Below, in pieces: positions 44,048 through 53,678 of a stretch of 64,000 bases of DNA. The stretch is taken from NCBI GenBank assembly GCA_039989855.1, contig JBDXGZ010000008.1:268983-332982 (forward strand), read 5' to 3'. The DNA comes from CALFVT01 sp039989855 (GTDB lineage Bacteria; Pseudomonadota; Alphaproteobacteria; Caulobacterales; Maricaulaceae). Made by a program: the position numbers and the translations under genes. Positions within the stretch are counted from its first letter, which is position 1, and each line of letters begins with the position of its first letter. Under the pieces are notes generated by a model that worked only from the letters and a program-made list of their open reading frames with translations, was not told where the DNA came from and did no database searches.

Positions 44048-45577
44048 ATGAGTGTGATAAGTCAACTCAAAGACCGAAGAGATCAAGCGCGTCTTGGTGG
44101 CGGCCAGCGCCGTATCGATAGCCAGCACGGTAAAGGCAAACTCACGGCGCGCGAACGCCTAGAGCTTCTCCTTGATCCGGGCAGTTTTGAAGAATTTGAT
44201 ATGTTCGTCACCCACCGTGCGACGGATTTCGGCATGGATAAGACCCATATCCCCGGTGACGGTGTTGTCACAGGCTGGGGCACGATCAATGGCCGTAAGA
44301 CTTTCGTCTTCGCGCAAGATTTCACCGTGTTCGGCGGTTCTTTGTCTGAAACCCACGCCAAGAAGATTTGTAAAGTCCAAGATATGGCGATGAAACACGG
44401 CGCGCCGATCATTGGCCTGAACGATAGCGGCGGGGCGCGTATCCAAGAGGGGGTCGCTTCCCTCGCAGGCTACACGGATGTGTTCCAAAATAATATTAAG
44501 GCTTCAGGCGTCGTGCCGCAAATCAGCGTCATCATGGGGCCGTGTGCAGGCGGGGCGGTTTACTCTCCCGCGCTAACCGACTTTACATTCATGGTGCGCG
44601 ATAGCTCCTATATGTTCCTCACGGGGCCAGACGTCCTCAAGACTGTGACCAACGAGATTGTCACCGCCGAAGAGCTGGGCGGGGCCAAAACCCATACGAC
44701 GAAATCATCTGTGGCGGACGGCGCGTTCGATAATGATATGGAAGCCCTCGCGGAAATTCGCCGCCTGTTTGACTTCTTGCCGCTCTCTAACCGCAAAGGC
44801 GTCCCCGAGCGTCCCGTCTATGATCATCATGACCGCGTCATCGAGAGCCTCGATACACTTGTCCCTGAAAATCCAAACATCCCTTATGACATAAAAGAGC
44901 TGATCACCAAGGTCGCGGATGAGGGCGATTTTTTCGAAATTCAAAAAGACTTTGCCGCCAATATCGTCGTCGGCTTTATTCGCCTCGAAGGCAAATCCGT
45001 CGGCGTTGTCGCCAACCAACCGATGGTCCTCGCAGGCTGTCTCGATAGTGACGCCTCGCGCAAGGCCGCGCGCTTCGTGCGTTTTTGCGATGCTTTTGAT
45101 ATTCCGCTGCTGACGCTCGTCGATGTGCCGGGTTTCTTACCCGGAACGGCGCAGGAATTTGGCGGCGTGATTAAACACGGCGCTAAACTGCTCTATGCCT
45201 TCGGCGAAGCGACCGTACCGAAAGTTACGCTGATTACCCGCAAGGCTTATGGGGGCGCTTATTGCGTCATGGCGCCGAAACACCTCGGCGGGGATGTGAA
45301 CTACGCATGGCCGACCGCGCAAATCGCCGTCATGGGCGCCAAGGGCGCCGTGGAAATCCTGCACCGCAAAGACTTGGATAAGCCAGAGGTGATTGCGGAA
45401 AAAACAGCCGAATATGAAGAGAAATTCCTCTCGCCTTTTAGGGCCGCGGAACGAGGCTATATTGACGAAGTCATAACCCCAAAAAGCACAAGAAAACGCA
45501 TCTGCCGCGCCTTCTCTCTCCTCGCTGAAAAGCAAGGGGATATGCCGTGGAAAAAGCACGATAATTTGCCGTTGTAG
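44048..45577 (+). CDS. pccB: Propionyl-CoA carboxylase beta chain
   Basis: 509 residues. Crotonase-like carboxyltransferase halves are visible. The acyl-CoA and biotin sites are seen in GLNDSGGARIQEGVASLAGY and MGPCAGGAVYSPALTDF, and in the second half DVPGFLPGTAQEFGGVIKHGAKLLYA and TLITRKAYGGAYCVM. It transfers CO2 from biotin on the alpha chain to propionyl-CoA, giving (S)-methylmalonyl-CoA. It is separated from pccA by repeats and an AT-rich gene. Confidence 0.95.
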   Translation: MSVISQLKDRRDQARLGGGQRRIDSQHGKGKLTARERLELLLDPGSFEEFDMFVTHRATDFGMDKTHIPGDGVVTGWGTINGRKTFVFAQDFTVFGGSLSETHAKKICKVQDMAMKHGAPIIGLNDSGGARIQEGVASLAGYTDVFQNNIKASGVVPQISVIMGPCAGGAVYSPALTDFTFMVRDSSYMFLTGPDVLKTVTNEIVTAEELGGAKTHTTKSSVADGAFDNDMEALAEIRRLFDFLPLSNRKGVPERPVYDHHDRVIESLDTLVPENPNIPYDIKELITKVADEGDFFEIQKDFAANIVVGFIRLEGKSVGVVANQPMVLAGCLDSDASRKAARFVRFCDAFDIPLLTLVDVPGFLPGTAQEFGGVIKHGAKLLYAFGEATVPKVTLITRKAYGGAYCVMAPKHLGGDVNYAWPTAQIAVMGAKGAVEILHRKDLDKPEVIAEKTAEYEEKFLSPFRAAERGYIDEVITPKSTRKRICRAFSLLAEKQGDMPWKKHDNLPL

Positions 45578-45604
45578 AATGATGCTGTCTCACCATATCT
45601 GCGC

Positions 45605-45680
45605 ATCCCAGCGAAAGCTGGGGTCCAGTTCGGAGCGTAAGCTCTGGACCCCAAATCAAGTTTGGGGTGAGCGGGGTTTG
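45605..45680. repeat. Palindromic element with GAAA tetraloop hairpin
   Basis: CCCAGC GAAA GCTGGG (45607-45622), then GGTCCAG / CTGGACC and CCCCAAA / TTTGGGG palindromes. The first stem differs from the 34.9 kb copy but keeps pairing and the loop. Confidence 0.7.
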
Positions 45681-45695
45681 GGTCGTCTAACGTCT

Positions 45696-45761
45696 GTCAT
45701 TACCGGGCATTTCCCGGCAATCCACATGGCAATGGATTACCGCCACAAGGGCGGTAATGAC
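45696..45761. repeat. Composite inverted repeat
   Basis: Outer arms GTCATTACCG (45696-45705) and CGGTAATGAC (45752-45761), with internal palindromes CCGGG/CCCGG and ATTACCGCC/GGCGGTAAT. Non-coding, just before the orphan gene. Confidence 0.7.
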
Positions 45762-45790
45762 GGGGTGAAAAAACATGGAGATTTGTTGTT

Positions 45791-46519
45791 GTGAGTAGTG
45801 CGTTAAATCTCGCTTCGATTTTTGAGAAAATTGAAGGCATTAGGGTTCAAGGTAATGAAACAGTTTATAGTGGTCTTAGCCGTAATTTATCAGAGTTTGA
45901 AGTTCAGGATGTTGGTGAGTTGGTAGTTCTAATGTGCGAATTAATTCACTCGACAAAAAGAGAAATTTACTGTGCAGATTCTATAGGTGTGCGTCAAAAA
46001 GAACGAGCATTAAAATCACTTGATAAAGCTTCACATTTGATTGAACAATTATTAGCCCGACCTCAGTTTAATGGTTATAAGTCTGATATTACACGTCATA
46101 CAATAGTAGAAACTTTAGAGTTAATAGACACAATTCTTGAAGCTAGTGGGGTAGGCCCTGCTTTTGATCTTGAAGATGCTGATAATATATTAACTGCTCT
46201 TCATGAGTTACTAGAAATGGTAGAGGGAGCAATGCCGCTATCTCCTTTACGAGGCCGAATTATTTCAAGTTTAAGAGAGCTAATTGATATTTTTGAAAAC
46301 ATTGAAAAACACGGGCTTAAAAATGCGGATCAACTAGCACAAGCGTTGACAGGGTCTATTGTAATATACGGCGGAAAAAAAGATATCTCTAAGCAAGAAA
46401 CTGAAATTTTGCAAAAATTGGGCGCTTTTTTAGCTGAAAAATATCAACCTGTACGACCGTTTGTTGAATTGGCATCTTTAGGAACCAATGCAGTCCTAAT
46501 GTTAGGTGGAGCTAAATAA
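45791..46519 (+). CDS. Unidentified AT-rich gene inserted between pccB and pccA
   Basis: 242 residues, GTG start with GGAG ten bases upstream. The predicted protein is almost wholly helical, with no signal peptide, membrane helix, Cys cluster or known motif; the C-terminus is mildly hydrophobic (SLGTNAVLMLGG). Base use is much poorer in GC than the pcc genes on each side. The stop is one base before pccA, and the pccA ribosome site (GGAG) lies in its last codons, so it is built into the operon. No function can be assigned. It could be an acquired accessory or defence gene, or a lineage-specific companion of the carboxylase. Confidence 0.75.
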   Translation: MSSALNLASIFEKIEGIRVQGNETVYSGLSRNLSEFEVQDVGELVVLMCELIHSTKREIYCADSIGVRQKERALKSLDKASHLIEQLLARPQFNGYKSDITRHTIVETLELIDTILEASGVGPAFDLEDADNILTALHELLEMVEGAMPLSPLRGRIISSLRELIDIFENIEKHGLKNADQLAQALTGSIVIYGGKKDISKQETEILQKLGAFLAEKYQPVRPFVELASLGTNAVLMLGGAK

Positions 46520-46520
46520 G

Positions 46521-48551
46521 ATGAAAAAAATACTCATAGCTAACCGTGGCGAGATCGCCTGCCGCGTTATTAAAACCGCGCGTAAGATGGGCATTAAAAC
46601 TGTGGCGGTATATTCCGATGCGGATAAAAATGCGCTGCATGTGGGCATGGCGGATGAGGCGGTGCATATTGGCGCGCCGGCGGCGGCTGAGAGCTACCTT
46701 GTTATGGATAAGATCATGGCGGCGATCGAGGAGACGGGCGCGGACGCTGTGCATCCGGGGTATGGATTTTTGTCGGAAAATCCTGAATTTGCCAAATTAC
46801 TGGCTAAGAAAAAGATCGCCTTTATCGGCCCGAACCCGCACGCGATTGTGTCGATGGGGGATAAAATTACCTCCAAGAAACTCGCGCAGGAAGCAGGCGT
46901 GTCCTGCGTTCCGGGCCATATGGGCTTGATTGAAGACGCCGACGAGGCGGTGAAAATTTCCAACAAGGTCGGCTATCCCGTGATGATCAAAGCCTCTGCG
47001 GGCGGCGGCGGGAAGGGCATGCGCATTGCCTATAATGATGAAGAGGCGCGCGAGGGGTTCCAGTCTTCCAAGAACGAAGCGGCCAATAGTTTCGGCGATG
47101 ACCGTATCTTCATTGAGAAATTCGTCGAGCAACCACGCCATATTGAAATCCAAGTTTTGGGCGATAAGCATGGCGATGTGATTTACCTCGGGGAGCGCGA
47201 ATGTTCCATTCAGCGCCGTAACCAAAAGGTCATTGAAGAAGCGCCGTCACCGTTCCTTGACGAAGAGACCCGCGCGGCCATGGGCGCAGAATCGGTCGCT
47301 CTTGCCAAGGCTGTGGATTATGACAGTGCAGGAACGGTGGAATTTATCGTCGATAAGGATAAGAACTTTTACTTCCTTGAAATGAACACGCGCTTGCAGG
47401 TGGAACATCCTGTGACGGAACTCATTACAGGCGTTGATCTGGTCGAGCAAATGATCCGCTCGGCGCGGGGCGAAAAGTTGAGCCTTAAGCAAAAAGACGT
47501 AAAGTTAAATGGCTGGGCGCTTGAGAGCCGTATTTACGCCGAAGATCCTTACCGTAATTTCCTGCCGTCGATTGGCCGATTGGTGCGCTACCGTCCGCCT
47601 GTTGAGGGCCAGCGTCCAAGCGGGGCGATTGTGCGCAATGATACGGGCGTGTTTGAGGGCGGCGAAATCTCTATGTATTACGACCCGATGATTGCGAAAC
47701 TTTGCACATGGGGCGAAGACCGCGGCGTGGCTGTGGCGGCGATGAAAGAGGCGCTCGATGTGTTTGAACTGGAGGGAATTGGTCACAATATTCCGTTCCT
47801 CTCCGCCGTTTATGATCATGACCGCTTTGACCGTGGGGATATAACAACGGCCTTTATCGCCGAGGAATATCCTGACGGATTTGAAGGCGCGGAAGAAAAT
47901 TCTGGCCATATAAGAAAGCTCGCGGCGCTCTCGACCTTGATGCATGACATCTGTGAAAACCGTGCGGCGAATATTGACGGCGCTCTGCCCAACCATGAAC
48001 GTCACGTGCCTGATGAATGGGTCGTGCAAGTGGGTGAGGTGAGCTACGGGATTGAAATCCACGGAGAGCCGCATAATTGTACGATTGTCGCGAGTGACGG
48101 AACCGACAAAGCGGCGATTGAATTTGAAGTTGTCACAGCGTGGGAGCCGGGCCAACAATTAGTGCGCGCCTTTGTCGATAATAAGCCGTTTCATTTTAAA
48201 GCGGAACGCCGCCCCGAAGGCTTTAAAGTCCGTCATCGTGGCTGTGAATTTGATATTAAAGTTCGCACGCCGCGCGCGGCGGAACTGGCGAAAATCATGC
48301 CGATCAAAGTCGCGCCTGATACGTCAAGTTTACTGCTCTGCCCAATGCCAGGTGTGATTGTCTCAATCTTGGTCGAAGAAGGCCAAGAGGTCCAAGACGG
48401 GCAAGCCCTCGCGGTGGTCGAAGCCATGAAAATGGAAAACACCCTCCGCGCCGAGAAAAAAGGCGTGATTGCTAAGATCAATGCGGCAGCGGGAGATAAT
48501 CTCGCGGTGGATGCGGTGATCATGGAATTTGCTGTCGAGGGTGATGAGTAA
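46521..48551 (+). CDS. pccA: Propionyl-CoA carboxylase alpha chain (biotin-containing)
   Basis: 676 residues from the ATG at 46521. The biotin carboxylase domain (1-450) has the ATP-grasp segments GGGGKGMRIAYND and EMNTRLQVEHPVTELITG. A linking domain follows. The biotinyl domain at the end has the target Lys637 in EAMKMENT. It carboxylates biotin with bicarbonate and ATP and hands it to PccB. It is the partner of pccB, separated by the AT-rich orphan gene. Confidence 0.95.
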   Translation: MKKILIANRGEIACRVIKTARKMGIKTVAVYSDADKNALHVGMADEAVHIGAPAAAESYLVMDKIMAAIEETGADAVHPGYGFLSENPEFAKLLAKKKIAFIGPNPHAIVSMGDKITSKKLAQEAGVSCVPGHMGLIEDADEAVKISNKVGYPVMIKASAGGGGKGMRIAYNDEEAREGFQSSKNEAANSFGDDRIFIEKFVEQPRHIEIQVLGDKHGDVIYLGERECSIQRRNQKVIEEAPSPFLDEETRAAMGAESVALAKAVDYDSAGTVEFIVDKDKNFYFLEMNTRLQVEHPVTELITGVDLVEQMIRSARGEKLSLKQKDVKLNGWALESRIYAEDPYRNFLPSIGRLVRYRPPVEGQRPSGAIVRNDTGVFEGGEISMYYDPMIAKLCTWGEDRGVAVAAMKEALDVFELEGIGHNIPFLSAVYDHDRFDRGDITTAFIAEEYPDGFEGAEENSGHIRKLAALSTLMHDICENRAANIDGALPNHERHVPDEWVVQVGEVSYGIEIHGEPHNCTIVASDGTDKAAIEFEVVTAWEPGQQLVRAFVDNKPFHFKAERRPEGFKVRHRGCEFDIKVRTPRAAELAKIMPIKVAPDTSSLLLCPMPGVIVSILVEEGQEVQDGQALAVVEAMKMENTLRAEKKGVIAKINAAAGDNLAVDAVIMEFAVEGDE

Positions 48552-48554
48552 GCG

Positions 48555-50693
48555 ATGAAAAACCTTACCTTTGATGATTGGGCGACTTTAGCCGAAAAGG
48601 AACTGCGCGGGAAGCCGCTCGGGGATTTGACGAAAGAGACGCCCGAAGGGATTACGATCAAGCCTGTCTACACGGCAGATGATGTGCCAGACAGCGCGGC
48701 GCAGGAGCTCCCAGGGTTTGCGCCGTTTACGCGCGGTGTGCGTGCGACCATGTATGCCAACCGTCCGTGGACGATCCGCCAATATGCGGGCTTCTCGACG
48801 GCAGAGGAAAGTAACGCTTTTTACCGCAAGAACCTCGCAGGGGGGCAGAAGGGCCTGTCGGTTGCTTTTGATCTCGCAACTCACAGAGGCTATGATAGCG
48901 ACCATCCACGTGTGTCAGGTGATGTTGGCAAAGCGGGCGTCGCGATTGATTCCGTCGAAGACATGAAGATTTTGTTCGACGGAATACCGCTCGATAAAAT
49001 GTCCGTCTCTATGACGATGAACGGCGCGGTTATCCCTATCCTCGCCATGTTCGTTGTCGCAGGTGAAGAGCAGGGCGTAGACCGTGCAGCCCTCTCGGGC
49101 ACCATCCAAAATGATGTCCTTAAAGAATTTATGGTGCGCAATACCTTCATCTATCCACCCGAACCGTCCATGCGGATCATTGGCGATATTATCGAATATA
49201 CCTCGACGGATATGCCGAAGTTTAACTCCATCTCTATCTCGGGTTATCATATGCAAGAGGCGGGGGCGAACCTCGCGCAGGAACTCGCCTTTACGCTGGC
49301 GGACGGGCGTGAATATGTCCGTGCGGCTCTGGCCAAAGGGCTTGATGTGGATGCTTTCGCGGGGCGGCTATCGTTCTTTTTCTGTATCGGCATGAACGTG
49401 TTTATGGAAGCGGCGAAGCTACGGGCGGCGCGGCAATTATGGGCACGTATTATGACGGAGTTTGGGGCTAAGACCGAGCGCTCTAAAATGCTGCGCACCC
49501 ATTGCCAAACCTCGGGCGTGTCCCTCACGGAGCAAGACCCGTATAACAATGTTGTCCGCACGGCCTTCGAAGCGATGGCAGCGGTACTTGGCGGAACGCA
49601 AAGCCTGCACACAAATAGCTTTGACGAGGCGATTGCGCTGCCGACGGAATTTTCCGCGCGTATTGCCCGTAACACGCAACTGATCTTGCAAAATGAAACA
49701 GGCGTAACCGACGTGGTCGATCCGCTCGCAGGCTCTTACTATGTAGAGAGCCTGACGCAATCCCTTGTCGATAAGGCGTGGGAGATGATGGAGGAGATCA
49801 ACGCTGCAGGCGGGATGACCAAAGCCATTGAACAAGGCCTGCCAAAAATGGCGATCGAAGAAGCCGCCGCCCGCCGCCAAGCACGGGTCGATAAAGGCGA
49901 AGATGTCATTGTCGGGGTCAACAAATTTCGCCTAGATGATGAAGACGCGATTGATATTTTAGAGATCGATAACGCCAAAGTCCGCGACGGACAGATCAAA
50001 CGCATCAAGCAAACCCGCGCAAACCGTAATGAGGCCGCGTGCACCGCCGCGCTCACTACTTTGACGGACGCAGCGACATCAGGCGAGGGCAACCTCTTGG
50101 AGCTATCAGTTGAGGCCGCGCGCGCGCGCGCAACCCTCGGTGAAATCTCGGACGCGATGGAAGTGGCTTTTGGCCGTCACAGCCCGACAACGCGCGTCAT
50201 CAAAGGCATTTACGCAGACGCCTACAAGGACGATCCAACTTACCTGAACATTCAAGCACAGATCAAGAATTATGAGGCGGAGAGTAAATCACTGCCGCAT
50301 ATTTTGGTCGCTAAAATGGGGCAGGATGGTCACGACCGTGGGGCCAAAGTGATTGCCACGGCCTTTGCTGACTTGGGCTTTAAAGTCGATTTGACCGCGT
50401 TATTTTCAACGCCCGAAGAAACCGCTGACATGGCAATCCGTCTCGGCGTTGACGCTGTGGGCGTGTCGTCTTTAGCGGCGGGTCATAAAACGCTCATTCC
50501 TGAATTGATCGAGATTTTAAAGGCTAAAGGCCGCGCCGATATACGCGTCTTTGCGGGAGGTGTTATCCCTGAGCAAGATTATGGGTTTTTACGCGCCGCA
50601 GGTGTCGAGGAAATCTTTGGCCCTGGCTCTAACGTCATGGACTGCGCCTATGCTGTGCTTGCGATTATCGAAGGTAAACGCCGCAACCGCTAA
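48555..50693 (+). CDS. mutB: Methylmalonyl-CoA mutase (B12-dependent)
   Basis: 712 residues in a single chain. The TIM-barrel substrate domain (GLSVAFDLATHRGYDSDHPR, GTIQNDVLKEFMVRNTFIYP) is followed by a cobalamin-binding domain with DGHDRG, where His593 should ligate cobalt. It turns (R)-methylmalonyl-CoA to succinyl-CoA, finishing propionate breakdown. It begins three bases after pccA. Neither the epimerase nor the chaperone MeaB is in this window, and no B12 riboswitch was seen upstream. Confidence 0.95.
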   Translation: MKNLTFDDWATLAEKELRGKPLGDLTKETPEGITIKPVYTADDVPDSAAQELPGFAPFTRGVRATMYANRPWTIRQYAGFSTAEESNAFYRKNLAGGQKGLSVAFDLATHRGYDSDHPRVSGDVGKAGVAIDSVEDMKILFDGIPLDKMSVSMTMNGAVIPILAMFVVAGEEQGVDRAALSGTIQNDVLKEFMVRNTFIYPPEPSMRIIGDIIEYTSTDMPKFNSISISGYHMQEAGANLAQELAFTLADGREYVRAALAKGLDVDAFAGRLSFFFCIGMNVFMEAAKLRAARQLWARIMTEFGAKTERSKMLRTHCQTSGVSLTEQDPYNNVVRTAFEAMAAVLGGTQSLHTNSFDEAIALPTEFSARIARNTQLILQNETGVTDVVDPLAGSYYVESLTQSLVDKAWEMMEEINAAGGMTKAIEQGLPKMAIEEAAARRQARVDKGEDVIVGVNKFRLDDEDAIDILEIDNAKVRDGQIKRIKQTRANRNEAACTAALTTLTDAATSGEGNLLELSVEAARARATLGEISDAMEVAFGRHSPTTRVIKGIYADAYKDDPTYLNIQAQIKNYEAESKSLPHILVAKMGQDGHDRGAKVIATAFADLGFKVDLTALFSTPEETADMAIRLGVDAVGVSSLAAGHKTLIPELIEILKAKGRADIRVFAGGVIPEQDYGFLRAAGVEEIFGPGSNVMDCAYAVLAIIEGKRRNR

Positions 50694-50804
50694 ACCCTTT
50701 TCGCTGCATCCTTAAGCATAAAGGCTCTACAGGATTGTAGGGTGAGTTTTCGCCTGTTTTGTGATAAGGTTAGATAGTAATATTCTAAAAGGCTGTAATT
50801 CCTC

Positions 50805-51272
50805 ATGAAAACACTCAATATTAACGGGCAAACCTATCAGACGGACGCGGATGGTGAGACACCGCTATTGTGGGTTATTCGCGATGAAATAGGCCTGACG
50901 GGCACGAAATTTGGCTGCGGCATTGCGGCCTGCGGCGCTTGCACGGTTCATGTTGACGGCACGCCTGTTCGCTCATGCTCTTATCCGCTCGGGGCAATTG
51001 AGGGCGAAGCGATTACGACCATTGAAGGCTTAGGTACGCCCGAAGCGTTACATGCGCTGCAAGCAGCATGGATAAAGCATCAAGTCGCCCAGTGCGGCTA
51101 CTGCCAGTCAGGACAGCTAATGAGCGCGGCCGCTTTGCTGAAAGAGACACCAACACCTACAGACAGCGATATTGATGAGGCCATGTCGGGCAATCTTTGT
51201 CGGTGCGGAGCCTATCCGCGTATTCGCGCAGCTATTCACACGGCGGCGAAATCTATCGGCGAAGGGGCATAG
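50805..51272 (+). CDS. Molybdenum hydroxylase small subunit, [2Fe-2S] (IorA-like)
   Basis: 155 residues. The plant-type ferredoxin cluster uses Cys38, 43, 46 and 58 (FGCGIAACGACTVH, SCSYPLG). The second cluster uses Cys97, 100, 132 and 134 (QCGYCQSGQ, NLCRCGAYPRI). It feeds electrons from the molybdenum subunit coded next. Spacing to the large subunit is two bases. Family: isoquinoline 1-oxidoreductase / aldehyde oxidase small subunits. Confidence 0.93.
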   Translation: MKTLNINGQTYQTDADGETPLLWVIRDEIGLTGTKFGCGIAACGACTVHVDGTPVRSCSYPLGAIEGEAITTIEGLGTPEALHALQAAWIKHQVAQCGYCQSGQLMSAAALLKETPTPTDSDIDEAMSGNLCRCGAYPRIRAAIHTAAKSIGEGA

Positions 51273-51274
51273 CT

Positions 51275-53539
51275 ATGGCCAAAGCTGACAAAAAGCCTCG
51301 GGGTAAGGTTGCAAAGATTGCACGGCGGACATTTTTAGTCGGCTCTGTGGCCGTTGTTGGCGGCGTCACCTTTGGCGTTTGGCGCTATAAAACACCTTAC
51401 GGAAATCCACTTGAAAAAGATTTACCAGACGGTGAGGCGACCCTAACCCCTTATGTGAAAATCAATCAAGATGGGGTGACAATTATTACGCCGCGCGCAG
51501 AAATGGGGCAGGGCGTACAAACGACCCTCGCGGCGATGGTCGCCGAAGAATTGGATATGGATTGGGCGGATGTACGCATAGAGCATGGCCCGCCCTCTAA
51601 GGCCTATTATAACGCGGCTCTCCTCGAGGAAATGGCCGGGTATAGTTCGACAGATAATTCTGAAAAGGCTGCGCGTGCACGCGGGCTGACGAAGATACCC
51701 GCGAAATTTTTAGCCCTACAAGTGACGGGCGGCTCGACCTCTATGGTTGATGCGTATGAGAAAATGCGTCTCGCAGGGGCATCAGCCCGTGCGGCCTTGT
51801 TAAAAGCGGCAGCCAAACGGTTTGATGTGGATGTGGACACGCTCACAACAATGGCAGGGCATGTGGTTGCCCCATCAGGTGAGAGATTTGCTTATACGCA
51901 ATTGGCGGAAGACGCCGCTAAGGTTAAGCTACCCAAGCGTCCTAAGTTAAGAGCCAAATCAGATTGGAAGCTACTGGGTAAATCCTTGCCGAGGTTAGAC
52001 ATGGTTGGCAAAGCAACGGGAACGGAAACCTACAGCCTTGATGTGCGTTTGCCGAATATGCTTTATGCAGCCCTCAAGATGGGGCCAATGGTTGGCGCTC
52101 AATTGGAGACATATGACGCGTCGGCGGCGAAAGATATGCCAGGGGTTGAAGCTATCCTTCCGATCTCTGATGGTGTGGCGGTTTTAGCGCGTAATAGCTG
52201 GGCGGCCATGCAAGCCGCGCAAGAGATTAGCGCCGAGTTTAAGGCGCCTGATTACCGACAATCATCTGATGAACAATTCGCAGCTTTTGCGACGCAATTT
52301 AACGACGATCACCTTGACGATGAAAGCCGTAATGATGGCGATATTGAAGGGGCCTTGCAGTCTGGCAATATTATCGAGCGTGAATATAGCGTGCCTTATT
52401 TGGCCCATGCGACGATGGAACCGATGAACGCCACGGCGCAACTTAAAGACGGACGTCTTGATATTTGGGTTGGTACGCAATCTCCTCTGGCGTTGCAGCA
52501 GATAGCGAGAACGGTGACAGGGCTTGAGATGGAAAATATCCATGTGCATACTCTGGCCATGGGCGGAGGTTTTGGGCGGCGCAGTGAAACGGATTATGCT
52601 ATTCAAGCTGTAGAAATAGCCCAGCAGCTCCAAGGGCGTCCTGTGAAGCTGACGTGGTCGCGTGAAGATGATATGCGCCACGATGTTTACCGCCCTATGG
52701 CGACGGCGCGGTTTAAGGGCAAAATTGAAAACGGGAAAGCGGCCGCTTTGGACGGTCAATTAATGTGTGCCTCAACATTGGAATCAGCGATGGGACGGAG
52801 TGGTATGCCAGCGCCGGGTTCCGATTTTTCTACGGTTCAGGCGGCGTGGGATCAACCTTTTGATATTCCTAATTACCGTATTCGCGGCTACCGTAGCCAA
52901 CAGCAATTACCGCTCGGCTATTGGCGCTCTGTCGGGGCGTCGCAAAATGCGTTTTTTCACGATAGTATGATGGATGAAATGGCCCACGCGGCGGGGGTTG
53001 ATCCGCTTGAATTTAGGCTGCAATCCATCAACCATATGCCGAGCCGTAAGGTTCTGGAACGTGTGGGGGAGATGTCCTCGTGGGGGAGTATTCTACCAGC
53101 GGGTCGTGCGCGCGGCATAGGATTTTGCTTATCCTTCGGTGTACCTTCGGCGCAGGTGATTGAAATCTCACAAACAGATGACGGCATAAAGTTAGAGAAA
53201 GCCTTTGCCGTGGTGGATGTCGGCACAGTACTTGATCCGCGCAATGTCGAAGCACAAGTTTTCGGCGGTATGACTTTTGGATTAACGGCGGCGATTATGG
53301 GCGAGATCACCGTTGAGGGCGGCGAGGTCGTTCAAGGTAATTTCGATAGTTACGACGCGCTGCGGATGTACCAAGCGCCGACATTTGAGGTCGAAATTTT
53401 GGAAAATGAACCGCATATTCGCGGCATTGGTGAACCAGGAACGCCGCCTGCGGCTCCCGCTATTGTGAACGCTATCTTTGCGTTAACGGGACGTCGACTA
53501 AGGTCGCTGCCTTTGAATAAGCACGTGGATTTTGTTTAA
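51275..53539 (+). CDS. Molybdenum hydroxylase large subunit (IorB-like), Tat-exported
   Basis: 754 residues from the ATG at 51275, which has GAAGGGG seven bases upstream. A Tat-type signal (R17 R18 in ARRTFLVGS) leads a molybdopterin-binding chain. Segments HATMEPMNATAQ, GGGFGRRSETDYA, and GIGEPGTPPAAPAIVNA are typical of the isoquinoline 1-oxidoreductase beta type, with the catalytic Glu in the GEPG loop. The substrate is not known. Electron flow would end at a periplasmic cytochrome or another partner not coded here. Confidence 0.92.
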   Translation: MAKADKKPRGKVAKIARRTFLVGSVAVVGGVTFGVWRYKTPYGNPLEKDLPDGEATLTPYVKINQDGVTIITPRAEMGQGVQTTLAAMVAEELDMDWADVRIEHGPPSKAYYNAALLEEMAGYSSTDNSEKAARARGLTKIPAKFLALQVTGGSTSMVDAYEKMRLAGASARAALLKAAAKRFDVDVDTLTTMAGHVVAPSGERFAYTQLAEDAAKVKLPKRPKLRAKSDWKLLGKSLPRLDMVGKATGTETYSLDVRLPNMLYAALKMGPMVGAQLETYDASAAKDMPGVEAILPISDGVAVLARNSWAAMQAAQEISAEFKAPDYRQSSDEQFAAFATQFNDDHLDDESRNDGDIEGALQSGNIIEREYSVPYLAHATMEPMNATAQLKDGRLDIWVGTQSPLALQQIARTVTGLEMENIHVHTLAMGGGFGRRSETDYAIQAVEIAQQLQGRPVKLTWSREDDMRHDVYRPMATARFKGKIENGKAAALDGQLMCASTLESAMGRSGMPAPGSDFSTVQAAWDQPFDIPNYRIRGYRSQQQLPLGYWRSVGASQNAFFHDSMMDEMAHAAGVDPLEFRLQSINHMPSRKVLERVGEMSSWGSILPAGRARGIGFCLSFGVPSAQVIEISQTDDGIKLEKAFAVVDVGTVLDPRNVEAQVFGGMTFGLTAAIMGEITVEGGEVVQGNFDSYDALRMYQAPTFEVEILENEPHIRGIGEPGTPPAAPAIVNAIFALTGRRLRSLPLNKHVDFV

Positions 53540-53678
53540 GGCATAAATTTACTGATCTTGACGAAGATTTTGCATAATCATATGGCTGATTAGAGTATTC
53601 AGGGCTAGCGGTTTGCCACGTGAGGCCTTATTTACTCTGAATGTAATATCAGGCTGTGATGCTAAAGGGAGACCTCCA

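Noticed and set aside
45696..45761. Attenuator or riboswitch between pccB and the orphan gene
   Set aside because: The nested palindromes look like mobile intergenic repeats; no T-run and no ligand-type core.
47505..48158. 217-codon frame antisense to pccA
   Set aside because: Mirror frame of a high-GC gene; His/Arg-rich product with no start site and no independent signals.
50694..50804. Possible B12 riboswitch near methylmalonyl-CoA mutase or the TonB receptor
   Set aside because: No B12-box-like core or conserved stems in this gap, ahead of pccB, or at 37174-37465.
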